Shown: in pieces, positions 53,904 through 64,000 of the stretch | How positions within the stretch are numbered: position 1 is the first letter of the stretch | How the letters are laid out: each line of letters opens with the position of its first letter | Source: Gnetum montanum | Taxonomy: Eukaryota > Streptophyta > Gnetopsida > Gnetales > Gnetaceae | Direction of reading: 5' to 3' | Assembly (NCBI GenBank): GCA_015680685.1 | Contig: MNCI01035206.1 | Span: 164,496 to 228,495, forward strand | Length of the DNA: 64,000 nt | Program-made: the position numbers and the translations under genes | The notes under the pieces: generated by a model | Told to the model about the DNA's origin: nothing | The model's database searches: none | The model's input: the letters and a program-made list of their open reading frames with translations, nothing else

Positions 53904-55781
53904 ATGCCTCTCCTACAAGACTATAATAAAGCCACATCTAGTGAGGTAGTTCATTAGAGAACCAACGAATATTATGACAATAAAGATTAGAGTACGCAAC
54001 CCGAGGTGGGGATTTCTTATAAACATAAACGAAGAAAAAATCATCCCAACACATGAAAGCATAACTTACCCGATCACGATGAACCCCTACTGGCCACTAC
54101 AAGCTTAATGGAAATACAAGAGGTTGTTCGAATAGCCCGTAGGCATCATAAGGAAAGTTGTCTACCCATGCTTGATTTAAATAACTTTCCCAAGTTTTCA
54201 GGAGGCTATGATTTAGATCCGCAACAACATTTACAAATCTTCTACAATGCCTATACATGGAACAATATTGATAATGGGTGGCAAAAACTTAATCTCTTTC
54301 CTCTGATACTCGTTAGCCAAGCAAAAGTATGGTATTGGTCGTTAAAACCAAAATCAATTCAACATTGGTCGACAATGGTAGAACTCTTCAATGAAAGATA
54401 TCAAACCTATGCAAGAGTGTTAGCCTTGAGGAGACAAATCCAAGAATGGAAACAAGCACAACATGAACCCTTGGACATGGCCTTAGGAAGATACTATGCC
54501 TTGTTAAACAACTGCCCAGGCCATGAGTTTTTCGAGGAAAGGCTAATGTACCATATCATAGATGGGCTCCGTAATGAAACAAGGGAGACCCTAGGGATGT
54601 ATGCCCAAGGTCAACTATATGAGCTATGGATCCATCAACTCCAAAAGCTTATTAGGTGGATAGAAAAAGAAGAAGGAGAAATAACTAAATGGGAGAATGT
54701 TGTAGGTTCTCAATAGGACCAAAATCTCAACTTAACAAGGGTCCATGATCATGAAGAGGAGAAATCAACTCACTTCAAGGAGGTGGAATCATTTTTGCCA
54801 ATCCTACAATCACTAGATGAAATTAAGGCAAAGATCAATAAGATGACGGACTGGGTACATGAAATATGTGGAGAATATGCTAACAATAGTAGAGATACAA
54901 CTATGCTAAATCGAGAAACAGGATAGGACACCACACGACAATCGAAACAAAGGGTAGAAGAGAATAGGGATAAGAACTCAATTGCCAATCAAACATATCA
55001 ATGTAACATCTGTCTATACGATCATCCCAAAGGCCAATGTCCAATTTTTTCACATTTACATGAGCATTGGGGAGGAATGTTACATCCAGAGTTCGTACAA
55101 AGATATTGTGTCCAACCACAGTGGCAAAAACCTTAGTCATGAGGGAGGCCACTGCCAACTGGACCATACCCTTCGTATGTCCCAGCAACAAATGCTTATT
55201 ATGTTCAAAACCCTATTTCTCCAACAAGATCAGCATCCTCTACCTCACCTCATCATTATCATTCTCCTGAGTACTATCCACCCATGTCCTCTCCAACAAG
55301 ATCACGAGCTCATGTGCCTTACACTTCTCCTCAACCTCAAGATTCTCATACTTCATCCCCTCCTACATCACCGCCAGCTATGCCAGAAGATTTTGCACCA
55401 CAATGCCAACCTACAAACATTACTTATGTTGCTACTGTCAACAGCAGTGGAGGTCCTTCACAACATTGAAGGCATCCCTTCTTTAGATGTGACCATCGAA
55501 AGGGAAACCATTGTTCAGAAACCACTGCATCCGCCAACTCAGCACAAATCCAACGCTATGGTGCATCTTCCTCTTCAAACCCAACGCCTCATGTTCCCTT
55601 ATCAAGGCCACCACTCAATACTCCAACAACCATGGGGCCCAATGAATATTACCAAATGGGGAGACATGTTTATCCTTGCATACCATCTTATGGTCACAAG
55701 TACCATAGTGGGTCAACTCATTATAAATTAACCACATCTTATAACCTGCCCCACTATGTCAACTCTAATCAAGTGTGTGAA
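53904..55781 (+). pseudogene. gag: Gag of element F
   Basis: Begins MPLLQDYNKATSSE and stays in one frame to the gap, broken only by stops (the first after about 17 codons). Best open part 54108-54716: LDLNNFPKFSGGYDLDPQQH, then QAKVWYWSLKPKSIQHW, ERYQTYARVLALRRQIQEW, MYHIIDGLRNETRE and MYAQGQL. Knuckle CNICLYDHPKGQC (CX2CX3HX4C) from 55002. A Pro/Ser/Tyr-rich tail with repeated YHSPEYYPP and PYTSPQPQ ends in NSNQVCE. Highly similar to E Gag and lacking the N-terminal module of B. Assembles virus-like particles if intact; not functional here. Confidence 0.87.
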
Positions 55782-55889
55782 NNNNNNNNNNNNNNNNNNN
55801 NNNNNNNNNNNNNNNNNNNNNNNNNNNNNNNNNNNNNNNNNNNNNNNNNNNNNNNNNNNNNNNNNNNNNNNNNNNNNNNNNNNNNNNNN
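55782..55889. other. Assembly gap of 108 N
   Basis: Hides the end of F gag and the start of its non-coding region. In E the equivalent interval holds the gag end and a polypurine-like motif. Confidence 0.95.
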
Positions 55890-57083
55890 TCTTTTTGTCT
55901 TTTTATGAGTAATCTCATCTACGAATAAAATGCTCATGTGGCTCGTTGGTTGAGGTGTGTTCTATGTTATTAAGTCTCAGACGATTAATTATGTGGACAG
56001 TGAGCCCATTGCACCCACTCATCCATTCTACAAATAAGAGGGTCTGTTCGAGGGTACAGTGATATTCTTTACATCATTAAAACTTAAAGTGATTTTTTGT
56101 TCATCGTGCCCAGAGTGAAAAATGATGGACTAAGAGGGAATGGCCAGGGTGTGACATCAAGGGAACTTGTGGATTCTTTTTGGTGACATCTATAGGTGCT
56201 ATCATGCAGCTTGGTTGTACTAAGATCCTTGTAGATCTAACAAAAAATGGGAGTAAGAGTATTAAAGGCACCCAATAAAGATGAGCTTTTCAAAAAAAAA
56301 CAAAAAAAAAAGAGAAGAGAATGTGCCAAAGTGGCCAAACAAAAAGTATGCAGCAAAGAAATTCCAAGTCACTCCTCCCTTGCACAAAACACCAAGTGAT
56401 CATACGCCTTGTTGTCATGGTGCTCTTATGGTTGTCCACCATTAGATGAAACAATACAATGTCACTGATCGAAGGAATGGACTTGGTCTTGATTTTGGAG
56501 CAACGGGCTAATGACACATTAATCATGTGCTACACTCAAGGTTCTTTGTGCCCTAAGTTAGTTACCTCACATCCCAATCTCTGCAATCCCTTCTCTTATT
56601 CATTCCATCTCATTGTTCATGTATTTGTGACTCATGTCTTGTATAACATTGAATTCATACCTCATCATGGTGGTATCAACATGTGTGTGTTTTATTACAT
56701 CAGTATAGATTACATTTAACCCTTCTAGTGCCTACGGACATCTTAAGGTGTGGTTACGCAAGGGCATATAGGTTGGAACCTGCTTTGGGGAGGACCCACT
56801 TGCGTGAATTTTGTAATTTGTACTTGTTGCACACCACCACATCATCTTATATCCTCCAAGTACTTCATTGCCAAATCTATTCTTTTCTTTGTCATCATTT
56901 TATCAAAGGTTCCTCAAAACCGGGTCCAACATTAAACTTTTAGGGCAACTTCCTTGAAAAATTTCTAACTCTAAAATCACACTTAGTAAAGAATGCAATA
57001 TTTATTAAAGGCAATGAGTAAGATATAAAATCATTGAACTTTTGCAATAACCTTACTAATGATTGATCCTTGTGTGATTATAA
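55890..57083 (+). other. Non-coding region of element F
   Basis: Matches E (in reverse) and parts of C. Blocks include GGACAGTGAGCCCATTGCAC near 56013 and GGGGAGGACCCACTTGCG near 56788, equivalent to C 4996-5012 and E 33779. No gene, no TATA with palindrome, and no internal polypurine-like motif found; that part seems deleted. Confidence 0.55.
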
Positions 57084-57660
57084 ATGGCCCCTAAAAGATG
57101 ATGACACGAAGGACCTTCTCAAGATGCAACCGAATGACTTGGGAGGAGGCAGAGGCCAAGGACCTCATGCAGAACATGCAGAGCAAAAGGCAATCATTCA
57201 GCATCCATCATGAAACTCCTGTTACTGCATAATCTATCCAAGAAAAGGGAGGAGAGGTCAGGGCCCAAGCCTATGAAGAGGAACAATGACTATCTGCGAC
57301 ATGGCATGTCAAGGCCAATCAAGTGTTCCCACAGCTGCCGTGTCCATGAAAAGTGCCAACTCCATAAAACATTGGAACATCAGCATGGACGACTCATAAT
57401 CCTCAAATAGAAGAGGCAAAACATCAGGTGCTTCTTCAATGGTATCAATCTCAAAAGCCTGATGCACAAGACAAAGGAAAGGCACCCATGGAGGAGCCAC
57501 CACTACTGAGAACCCCATGAGTCCCACAAGTTTTGTCTTTTGTGTTTGTGTCCAAATTTTGTTTAATTCTCCATTGCAACATGAATAAATTTCTAGTTAG
57601 TCAATAATCCCATACTTATCCACTGTGTATTCAATTAAGCTTGTTCCTCACTTTCTTTGG
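57084..57660 (+). pseudogene. Accessory ORF fragment of element F
   Basis: Opens Met-Ala-Pro-Lys-Arg (57084), like E (32944), followed by a Gly/Gln/Arg-rich stretch with stops. No WYLGETY block or coiled coil is recognisable, so most of the ORF is deleted. The end runs into the GAGGACAAGTTTTTATTCA block before the polypurine tract. Confidence 0.5.
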
Positions 57661-57682
57661 CTCGAGGACAAGTTTTTATTCA

Positions 57683-57694
57683 GTCGTGGGGGTA
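57683..57694 (+). promoter_or_regulatory. 3' polypurine tract of element F
   Basis: GTCGTGGGGGTA directly before the LTR start, like C, E and B. Confidence 0.85.
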
Positions 57695-58586
57695 TGATGA
57701 AGTGCTAAAATGGTTGATGCGTCAACTAGGCTACATATACGGGGCCCTATATACATGGTCACGTTGACACAAGCCCATCGACGTAGCCCTCCTGTGTTGA
57801 CATGGCCCCATTTATGCAACTGCCTATCTCGGCCTATAAATAAGAGGTCCTTCCACCTCATTTAGGCATCTTTTTGTCAATGGTAGCGAAGCCCTTTCAT
57901 TTTGTTTCTGTAGGAGCTAGATTATTTTCTCAGTGTATGCCTATAGTGTGGTGATTGTAATTATGCGACACCTTTATTCGAGTGTGACATACTTGGACGT
58001 GCACATGACCGAAAATAAAGATCAAGATTACTTCATCATTGCAACATTCACTTAGTTTTAATTGTTTAATTATTATTGTTAATTGTTATTGTTATTTATT
58101 ATTTTCTTGGTTAATATTTATTTATCTTCATTTACTATTCCTGTTGTCAAATGTGGAATGAGTATGACTTAATCACGAGCATTTAAGTGTGACTACTTGG
58201 TAACCCAGTAGCGTACCTAGGATCTACACTTGGTAACCCCAGTAGTAGTCATGCACGAGGTCCAAGATGTATACGGGTGATTAAGGAATGGATGCTCATC
58301 ACACTTAGGCTGGGTTAGATTTCATTTCTTATTGCTTCTTAGTTTAAACAAAGTTATTTCCCATTGTCTCTAGGAGTAGCACTAAATTAGAATCACATCA
58401 TACGCCTCACTCTGGACTAAACCATATGTGACAAAGCAAATACTATTCTAGGTGGGAAGATAGCAAACTGTGATCAATGTGTAACTATCTAGATACCACG
58501 ACTAGCCTGTCCACGGAGTTCGACAGGATCGTGCGTGAATGCTTGTATTCGTATGGTTGAGTGTAGGGGTACCTCGCTGCTCATCA
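57695..58586 (+). repeat. Element F 3' LTR
   Basis: 892 bp, TGATGAAG to CTCATCA, TATAAATA at 57835-57842. By eye about 32 of the first 210 aligned bases differ from the 5' LTR, nearly all transitions, while lengths are identical. Right duplication ATTGT at 58587-58591. Confidence 0.9.
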
Positions 58587-58689
58587 ATTGTGATCTTGTA
58601 AGAAACCTAAATTTTATTATTTTCATCCTTTTACTATAAATATTTTATGTTAAATTAAAAGGATCAATTGAGAGAATATCATTCCAAGG

Positions 58690-60560
58690 TTGATGAAGGG
58701 ACATTTCTTAGCTACTCCTCTACTAGAAAGGTATATCATGTATACAATCAAAGAACTTTGATAGTAGAAGAGATCATTAATGTCAAGGTTGATGATGAGA
58801 AAATTTCTTCATGTGTGTCTAGAAAGAAGAAGAACTAGTGTGGACAACCCTTAATACTCCACCACCTATTTAAATTAATGATCATCCACAAAATATGGAA
58901 CCTAATGATGATTCAAATAACAAAGATCTAGCAATAGTAGATGCTTACAAGATATCATGAGTAATAAGAGATTTAAAAAAGAAACACTATTAGAACTCCA
59001 AATGATGAAGTCAAAAAAAAGTAGATACATATAAACTTTGCATCTATGTAGCCTATCTATCACAGCTTAAACCAAAAAACTTTAAAGAAGTTGAAAAATA
59101 TGAATGTTGAATACTTGCTATGCAAGAAGAGCTAAATTCATTCAATAGAAATGATTAGAAATTGTTTCTTAGATCAAGATATAAACTTATCATTGGTACT
59201 AAATGAGCCTTTAAAACCAATGTTTAGAAAATCATCATTAAAAATATAACAAGGATTATAGACAAGGGTTACACTCAATAAGAAGGAGTTGACTTTGAAG
59301 AAACATTTACTTTAATGGCATGAATTGAGTTCATTCACATGCTCATAATGCTAGCATGGTTCAAGAGATGCAATATCCATTAAATAGATGTAAAAATTCA
59401 TTTCTAAATGGAGTAGCACAAGAAGTCTACATCAAATAGTTTGATGGATTTTGTTAATTTTCATGTTTCTAATTATATTTATAAATTAAAATAGGCCTGA
59501 TATGAACTTAAAAAAAAATTTCATTCTTGATCTAAAAGATTGTCTAAGTTCTTATAGATAACGAATTTATTAGAGGTATTTTTATTGTACTTTATTTATC
59601 AAAACTTATGACATTGACTTATTGATAGTACAACTTTATGTAGATAATATTATTTTTAGTTCTTATGATCAAGATATTTGCAAGAAGTTTTCTAAGATGA
59701 TGTAGGATAAATTAAAATGAACATTACGGGAAAGATGAAAAATTTCCTTAGGTTATAAGTAAACCAACCAAACAAAGGAATTTTCATTTCCCAAGCCAAA
59801 TATACCAAAAATATCTTGGCTAAATATGATCTTGAAAATATGAAAAGGAAAGCTACTCTAAGACCCCTAGAATAAAACATTATGAAGATTCTCAAGGTAA
59901 AGATATGAATAAAAAGATATATAGAGGTATGATATGAAGTTTGGTATATTTGATTGCTAATAAACTAGATATTATATTAAGTGTTGAAGTATGTTCTTGA
60001 TTTCAATCAAAACCTAAAGAATAAAATCTTTGTACTATTAAAATAATTTTTTTATTATTTAAAAGCTACTACACATTGGGATCTCTAGTATCCTAAGAGT
60101 CCTTATCTTGATCCTATTGGATATTACAATGTAGAATATGCAGGATGCAAAATGAATAAAAGGTCAACTACCTGATGCTACTTTTTCTTAGACCTTGTTT
60201 ACTACCATATAGTAGCAAAAAATAAAGCTTTGTTGTCTTATTCACTAGTAAAGAAAATTATGTAAGTCACCATGATTTGTTACACTTGAACTTTTTGGAT
60301 GAAGCAAATGTTAAAGCATTTATGCATTAAAATTGAAACAATATACATATTTTATTATAACCAAAGAACTATCAATATAACCAAAAATCCAAGTCAACAC
60401 TCCAAGATAAAGCATATTTAAGTTAGAAATCATTTCATTTGAGAGTAAGTGGTAACCAAAAATTTGTCATTGAAATTTGTGAAAATAGAAGAACAACTAG
60501 TTGGCATCCTCACAAAACCATTACAAGAAAAGATATCCAACCAATTATGTCACAACATTA
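58690..60560 (+). pseudogene. pol: Copia RT and RNase H remnant of element J
   Basis: Continuation of J beyond element F. It reads LKPKNFKEVEKYE (about 59065), ILAMQEELNSFNRND, IIGTK, IDKGYTQ-EGVDFEETFTLMA (about 59260-59325), IDVKIHF, LLIVQLYVDNIIF (about 59620-59660; the catalytic YVDD is YVDN), a KLDIILSVEVCS block, and a C-terminal block QLVGILTKPLQEK-like (about 60495-60535). The order fits plant Ty1/copia RT and RNase H. Numerous stops. Confidence 0.83.
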
Positions 60561-60820
60561 GTGTTGAGCCATGCCCTACCAAGGTAAGTTAAGCTACTCT
60601 ATATTTGTTCTTAGTTAGATTGGGGCTAGGATAGTTTACTTCTTTTTGCATTCCTTATTTAATGCTTTGATTTATATTTCTTAGTTAACTACCCTCTTTT
60701 TTTTTCTTTTTTTTTTGTTCTTGTTCTCCTTGGATACCATCATTCATGAACTTCATATTAACACACTTATTGAGGAGAAACATGAATCTAGTAATACCCT
60801 CTACACATGAAACATAGTTT

Positions 60821-61972
60821 TGTGGATTGAGAACTTAGAAGGGGGGTTGAATAAGTTCCCCAATTTAAATCACAACAACCACCAAAATCAAACACAATTT
60901 TTATGTGGTTCTTTAACTTGGGTACACCTAACCTTGGAGGGTAGAATCTTTGCACACCTCTAGACTTTGATGCTTCAAAAATGTGGTTTGAAGGGCAACA
61001 CAACCTTTACGAGATTTCAGATCCACTCCAAAGTGTTTCATCACTATGAAACTAATCAATCTCCCAAGGTTCCAACAAACTCAAAATATGGTTTAAAGGA
61101 TCCCATAACCTTTACAAACATGATCTCTACTCCAAAGTGTTTTACCATCATAAAACCACTCAACCTTGCAAGGTCCTGACAAGGCCAATAAATATGTCTT
61201 CCCATAAGAAGCACATCAACACCACAGGGATACAAAGAAAGAAAGAAAGAAAAAGATCAAGGGTAAAGTATAACTTGATTTATAGAATCCTTGAAATGAG
61301 GCTCACAACATACAAAATATACAAATGATAAATCAATGAAGAACAAAGAAAAATTCTCTTAAGTAGCCAAGAATAGATATTTTAATGAATAGTGCTTGCC
61401 CAATTCCCAAGAATTTTACTTAGTCTCTTGCCCAATTCCCAAGAATTTTACTTATTCTTATACCCTTGGAGTTTCCAAAAACTCCTTCGAATTCATGCAA
61501 TAGCAATTAAATGGCTCATATAGATGTCTACTTCTAGGAAGAGACATCTAACTATGAATACCCTAAATGCAAGAAAGATGTCTACTGAAAATTTAAAATG
61601 TCAACAATGAGACATGTACCTATAGACATCTACTCTCCTAGATATAGATCTATTTTTTTCATGAGACGACTATCTTCCCTACACACTTTGAGATCTAGAG
61701 CATTTCTTTTTCATTTTGACATCTTGGTAGTCCTCAAAACATCTTCATTTGGCTCATAGACTCCATTTTCATCCATGCTCTCATCTTGTACACTTAGTCT
61801 TCATTTTGACATCTCATCATGGATCTCATTCTAATCTAGTTCTTGTTCTGAAGTCTTGGATCTCCTATTTGAAGTTCTTGTTCATTCTTTCATGGTCCTT
61901 TAAGACTACAATCATACACATATTTTACATTCTCCATTTTCTCTAAGGTTTTCACACACCAAAAGGTCAACA
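60821..61972 (-). repeat. Copia LTR L
   Basis: Minus-strand LTR from TGTTGACCTTTTGG (61972) to CAATCCACA (60821), family of H and G. U3 boxes AGATGTCT and AGACATCT at 61520-61670, TATA-like CTATAAATC near 61282. A 32-33-bp direct duplication CCCAATTCCCAAGAATTTTA lies at about 61398-61455. The right flank AAAAAGGGGAAGAT (minus) is a polypurine tract, so this is a 3' LTR of a minus-strand element. Confidence 0.75.
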
Positions 61973-63135
61973 ATCTTCCCCTTTTTGGCGATGTCCAAAA
62001 CTTTAAAAAATAGGTTAGTATATCCCATGATATATAAATTATTAAGCTAAGGATGACACAGAGATGAATAGTTACTAAAACGTATGCATCCTTCAGCATT
62101 GATTTCAAATGGCTAAAATGTAACCTATACAACACATAACCATTAAACACAAAGAGACATAATTAGGTCCTCATGAATTTATAATGTAGCCATTTAGGAT
62201 CAAAGGTAGAGTAATGAAGATCAATTATCCTATCTTTGATATATATTAACAAATTGTCTATCCACTATATAAAAAGAATCAATATAACCATATAGCCATA
62301 ACTACTGTCTTACGCTCAAGGATATACATAAGCAACATATGCCCATGTCCAAACTACCACATGATAAATTTTTTTCCATTTTTGGGCATCATTAAAAGTG
62401 ACCTAGACCTTAAAATAATTAGGCATAGAAAGATGAATACTGTAAACAAAAACCAAATCATAGAAAATAGTTTCCATTATATGTGATCTTTAAGCAAAAA
62501 TTTAAGAGACCCTTATCCTTTCAATCATGTTGTACGCAATATTTAACCATGACTCTCTTTTTGTGGTATAGCACCATCCTCATAACTTGTGTGTTAACAA
62601 TGTTCTAATTTTCTCCCCTTCTTCTGTTTATGTCTTCTCACTTATTTCTTGAAAGTACATGACTCATCCATCATATTCTCTTATTGATGAACCCTACTTT
62701 AACACCTCATTAGCATCCATCAAGAGAAGGCAATGTTGTACCCACTTTTTTGGTTCAACGAGAATCAAGACTAAGTGTGGCTTCAAAATTGTTCCATGAG
62801 GATCTTGGCATCAAATCCCCCACACACCATCACAAGATACATTCTTAACTCCTAGAGGTCTTTAAGAATCACTTAGATTCATAATCTAGCTTACAAATTT
62901 CATTTTCAATAATCTATAAAAAAATCTAAAATCAAAATTTTTCTAAGTGTTTGAGGATGCAAATTTCGAATCAAGCTTCCTTCAACATCATTAGATAAAG
63001 TGCCTTAAAAAAATTCATATGATACATTTCTAGTCTTGGGAGATCTTTAGAAATTATCCCAGCTTCTGAATTTCAATTTTAGTAACTTTGGAAAACTTTT
63101 GAAATAAGTGCAATAATTTTTCTTAGAGTTTCCAA
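61973..63135 (-). other. Internal sequence of copia element L
   Basis: The first part resembles H 39516-39640. No protein motif or ORF above chance. Truncated by the D-family LTR at about 63136. Confidence 0.45.
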
Positions 63136-64000
63136 TGAACATGCATTTTCCATCTACTACAACATTAGGTACATGACATTATAGCAGTGATGTCGTGTAC
63201 GCAATGTCAGGGCCTTGGTCTGATGTCGCATGTCTAACATCAGGGTGTATACCCCAAGTCTATAAATACCACACATGGGCTCTAGTTTTAAATAGTTTTT
63301 GATAGTTAGTTTTTGGTCATTCTTAGTCAGAGTAGCAAAGATCTTGTAGTTTATTTTCCTCAAAATTAGAATATTTTATGAGTGCCGATAGAAGGAGTCT
63401 AAAGTGTGTACAGTTCTTTATTCGAACACTGATGTACCTGAGCATAGCAGTGTGACAAGAATAAAAGAAACTCTTTTGACAATCCTTGCAACACTAAGAA
63501 TAGCTAAATATTTCCTTTATGCATTTTACTTTCTTGCTCTTTATTTTAATGCATTTGAATTAAGCAATTTATTTCCAGTAGTTAATGAACACAAGCACGA
63601 CCACTTTGAGCATTCATATAGTACTTGGTAACCCAGCAACACTCAATGTTTGGTAGCCCAACAGTGCTATATATGTTTAGGATGTGTCCAAGAAAGTGGG
63701 ATGGTTACTTGTGTTAGGTTAGCTAGGCAATAGACATTAGTTTTCAATCTACTCTACCCTTATTCTTGTTATAGGTGATTACATCCATAAAATATAAAAT
63801 GAAAAAAAAAATCATATACCTCAATTACACTTAAACCATACCCTTAAGCCTCACAACTGTAGTTGGGAAGAAAACAAACGTTCTCAATGTCATTTCACTT
63901 CCTAGAGAAACTAGTGCATGAGATAACTATAGGTCCATGGAATTTCACCATATTGTGCATAATGACTTAGTAATTTGTATGGTTAGGCATAGGGATACCT
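63136..64000 (+). repeat. D-family gypsy LTR M, running off the window
   Basis: Plus orientation. U3 with TGATGT and ACATCA boxes (63188-63240), TATAAATA at 63261-63268. Then sequence matching the reverse complement of the D LTR: CAATCCTTGCAACACTAAGAATA, GTACTTGGTAACCCAGCA, and GGTTAGGCATAGGGATACCT at the edge. The left end is uncertain by tens of bases. The window stops about 15-20 bp before the expected LTR end. Confidence 0.75.

Larger units (their letters stand above)
52870..58586 (+). mobile_element. Element F: complete non-autonomous gag-only gypsy element
   Basis: 5' LTR (52870-53761), tRNA-Asp primer site (53763-53781), gag in one stop-broken frame (53904 to the gap at 55782), non-coding DNA, accessory ORF fragment (57084-57660), polypurine tract (57683-57694) and 3' LTR (57695-58586). 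Both LTRs are 892 bp and a perfect ATTGT duplication flanks them. No protease or pol visible, though 108 Ns are hidden. It is inserted in copia element J. Confidence 0.92.
50571..60560 (+). mobile_element. Copia element J, split by element F
   Basis: Plus strand: partial 5' LTR, primer site, short gag start, protease/pre-integrase and integrase remnants (51760-52864), then, after nested element F, RT and RNase H remnants (58690-60560). Gag is mostly deleted. Its own 3' LTR is not identified. All catalytic motifs that I can read are mutated. Confidence 0.8.

Noticed and set aside
54982-55731. 249-codon plus-strand frame inside F gag
   Set aside because: Out of frame with the clear gag reading (knuckle CNICLYDHPKGQC from 55002 and the Pro-rich tail), so it is a shadow.
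61398-61455. Short 32-33-bp direct duplication as a possible mobile footprint
   Set aside because: A simple tandem duplication in copia LTR L, with no terminal structure.
1-64000. Possible host genes, tRNA or rRNA genes
   Set aside because: No exon-like conserved protein stretch, cloverleaf with A/B boxes, or ribosomal sequence was recognised; tRNA-like strings seen are primer binding sites.

Overview
The window is a stretch of repeat-dense nuclear DNA from a large plant genome. It is built almost entirely from LTR retrotransposons nested in and truncated by one another, and I see no convincing host gene, tRNA, rRNA or CRISPR array. The evidence for a plant is Ty3/gypsy elements with tRNA-Asp primer sites (Athila-like), Ty1/copia elements with an initiator-tRNA-Met-type primer site, and decay dominated by C-to-T type transitions. 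The long survival of stop-riddled elements would fit a gymnosperm, but that is inference; the sequence alone does not name the species. There are three assembly gaps: 713 (1 N), 18125-18759 (635 N) and 55782-55889 (108 N).

Layout. 1-3884: truncated minus-strand gag-pro element A with part of its 5' LTR. 3885-9566: 3' part of plus-strand element C (non-coding region, decayed accessory ORF, 3' LTR). 9567-11516: chromovirus-like gypsy pol remnant. 11522-18863: complete minus-strand element B with a 5-bp target duplication (GCCAT) and an intact 1114-residue Gag-protease frame. 18869-21342: AT-rich, with one decayed coiled-coil frame. 21343-22169: 341-bp tandem repeat. 22170-27703: minus-strand Athila-like element D (gag, protease, RNase H and integrase remnants, RT deleted). 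27704-30487: unassigned. 30488-38243: a copia LTR (K) split by complete minus-strand element E (30912-37782). 38244-48702: two copia remnants, H (minus) and G (plus), joined back to back around a field of short inverted motifs. 49662-50570: decayed gypsy LTR (I). 50571-60560: copia element J, split by complete plus-strand element F (52870-58586, target duplication ATTGT). 60821-63135: copia LTR L with internal sequence. 63136-64000: a D-family LTR running off the window.

How the parts relate. A, B, C, E and F are related elements that keep LTRs, a tRNA-Asp primer site (where the 5' end survives), gag (with protease in A and B) and a polypurine tract, but carry no RT, RNase H or integrase. They look like non-autonomous partners of an Athila-like element such as D, whose Gag and protease are clearly homologous. 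C and E (and fragments in F, possibly B) carry an extra ORF just before the 3' polypurine tract. Its N-terminal part resembles the putative plant transposon protein domain and it is followed by a long coiled coil.

The most unusual signals are regulatory or structural. The LTRs carry clusters of short palindromes (GCGATATCGC in B and E) just upstream of the TATA box, which differ between the two LTRs of one element by a microinversion (B) or by copy number (E). A U3-like palindrome plus TATA box lies inside E, ahead of the accessory ORF. A polypurine-tract-like motif, TTAGTCATGGGGGTA, recurs at three internal positions.
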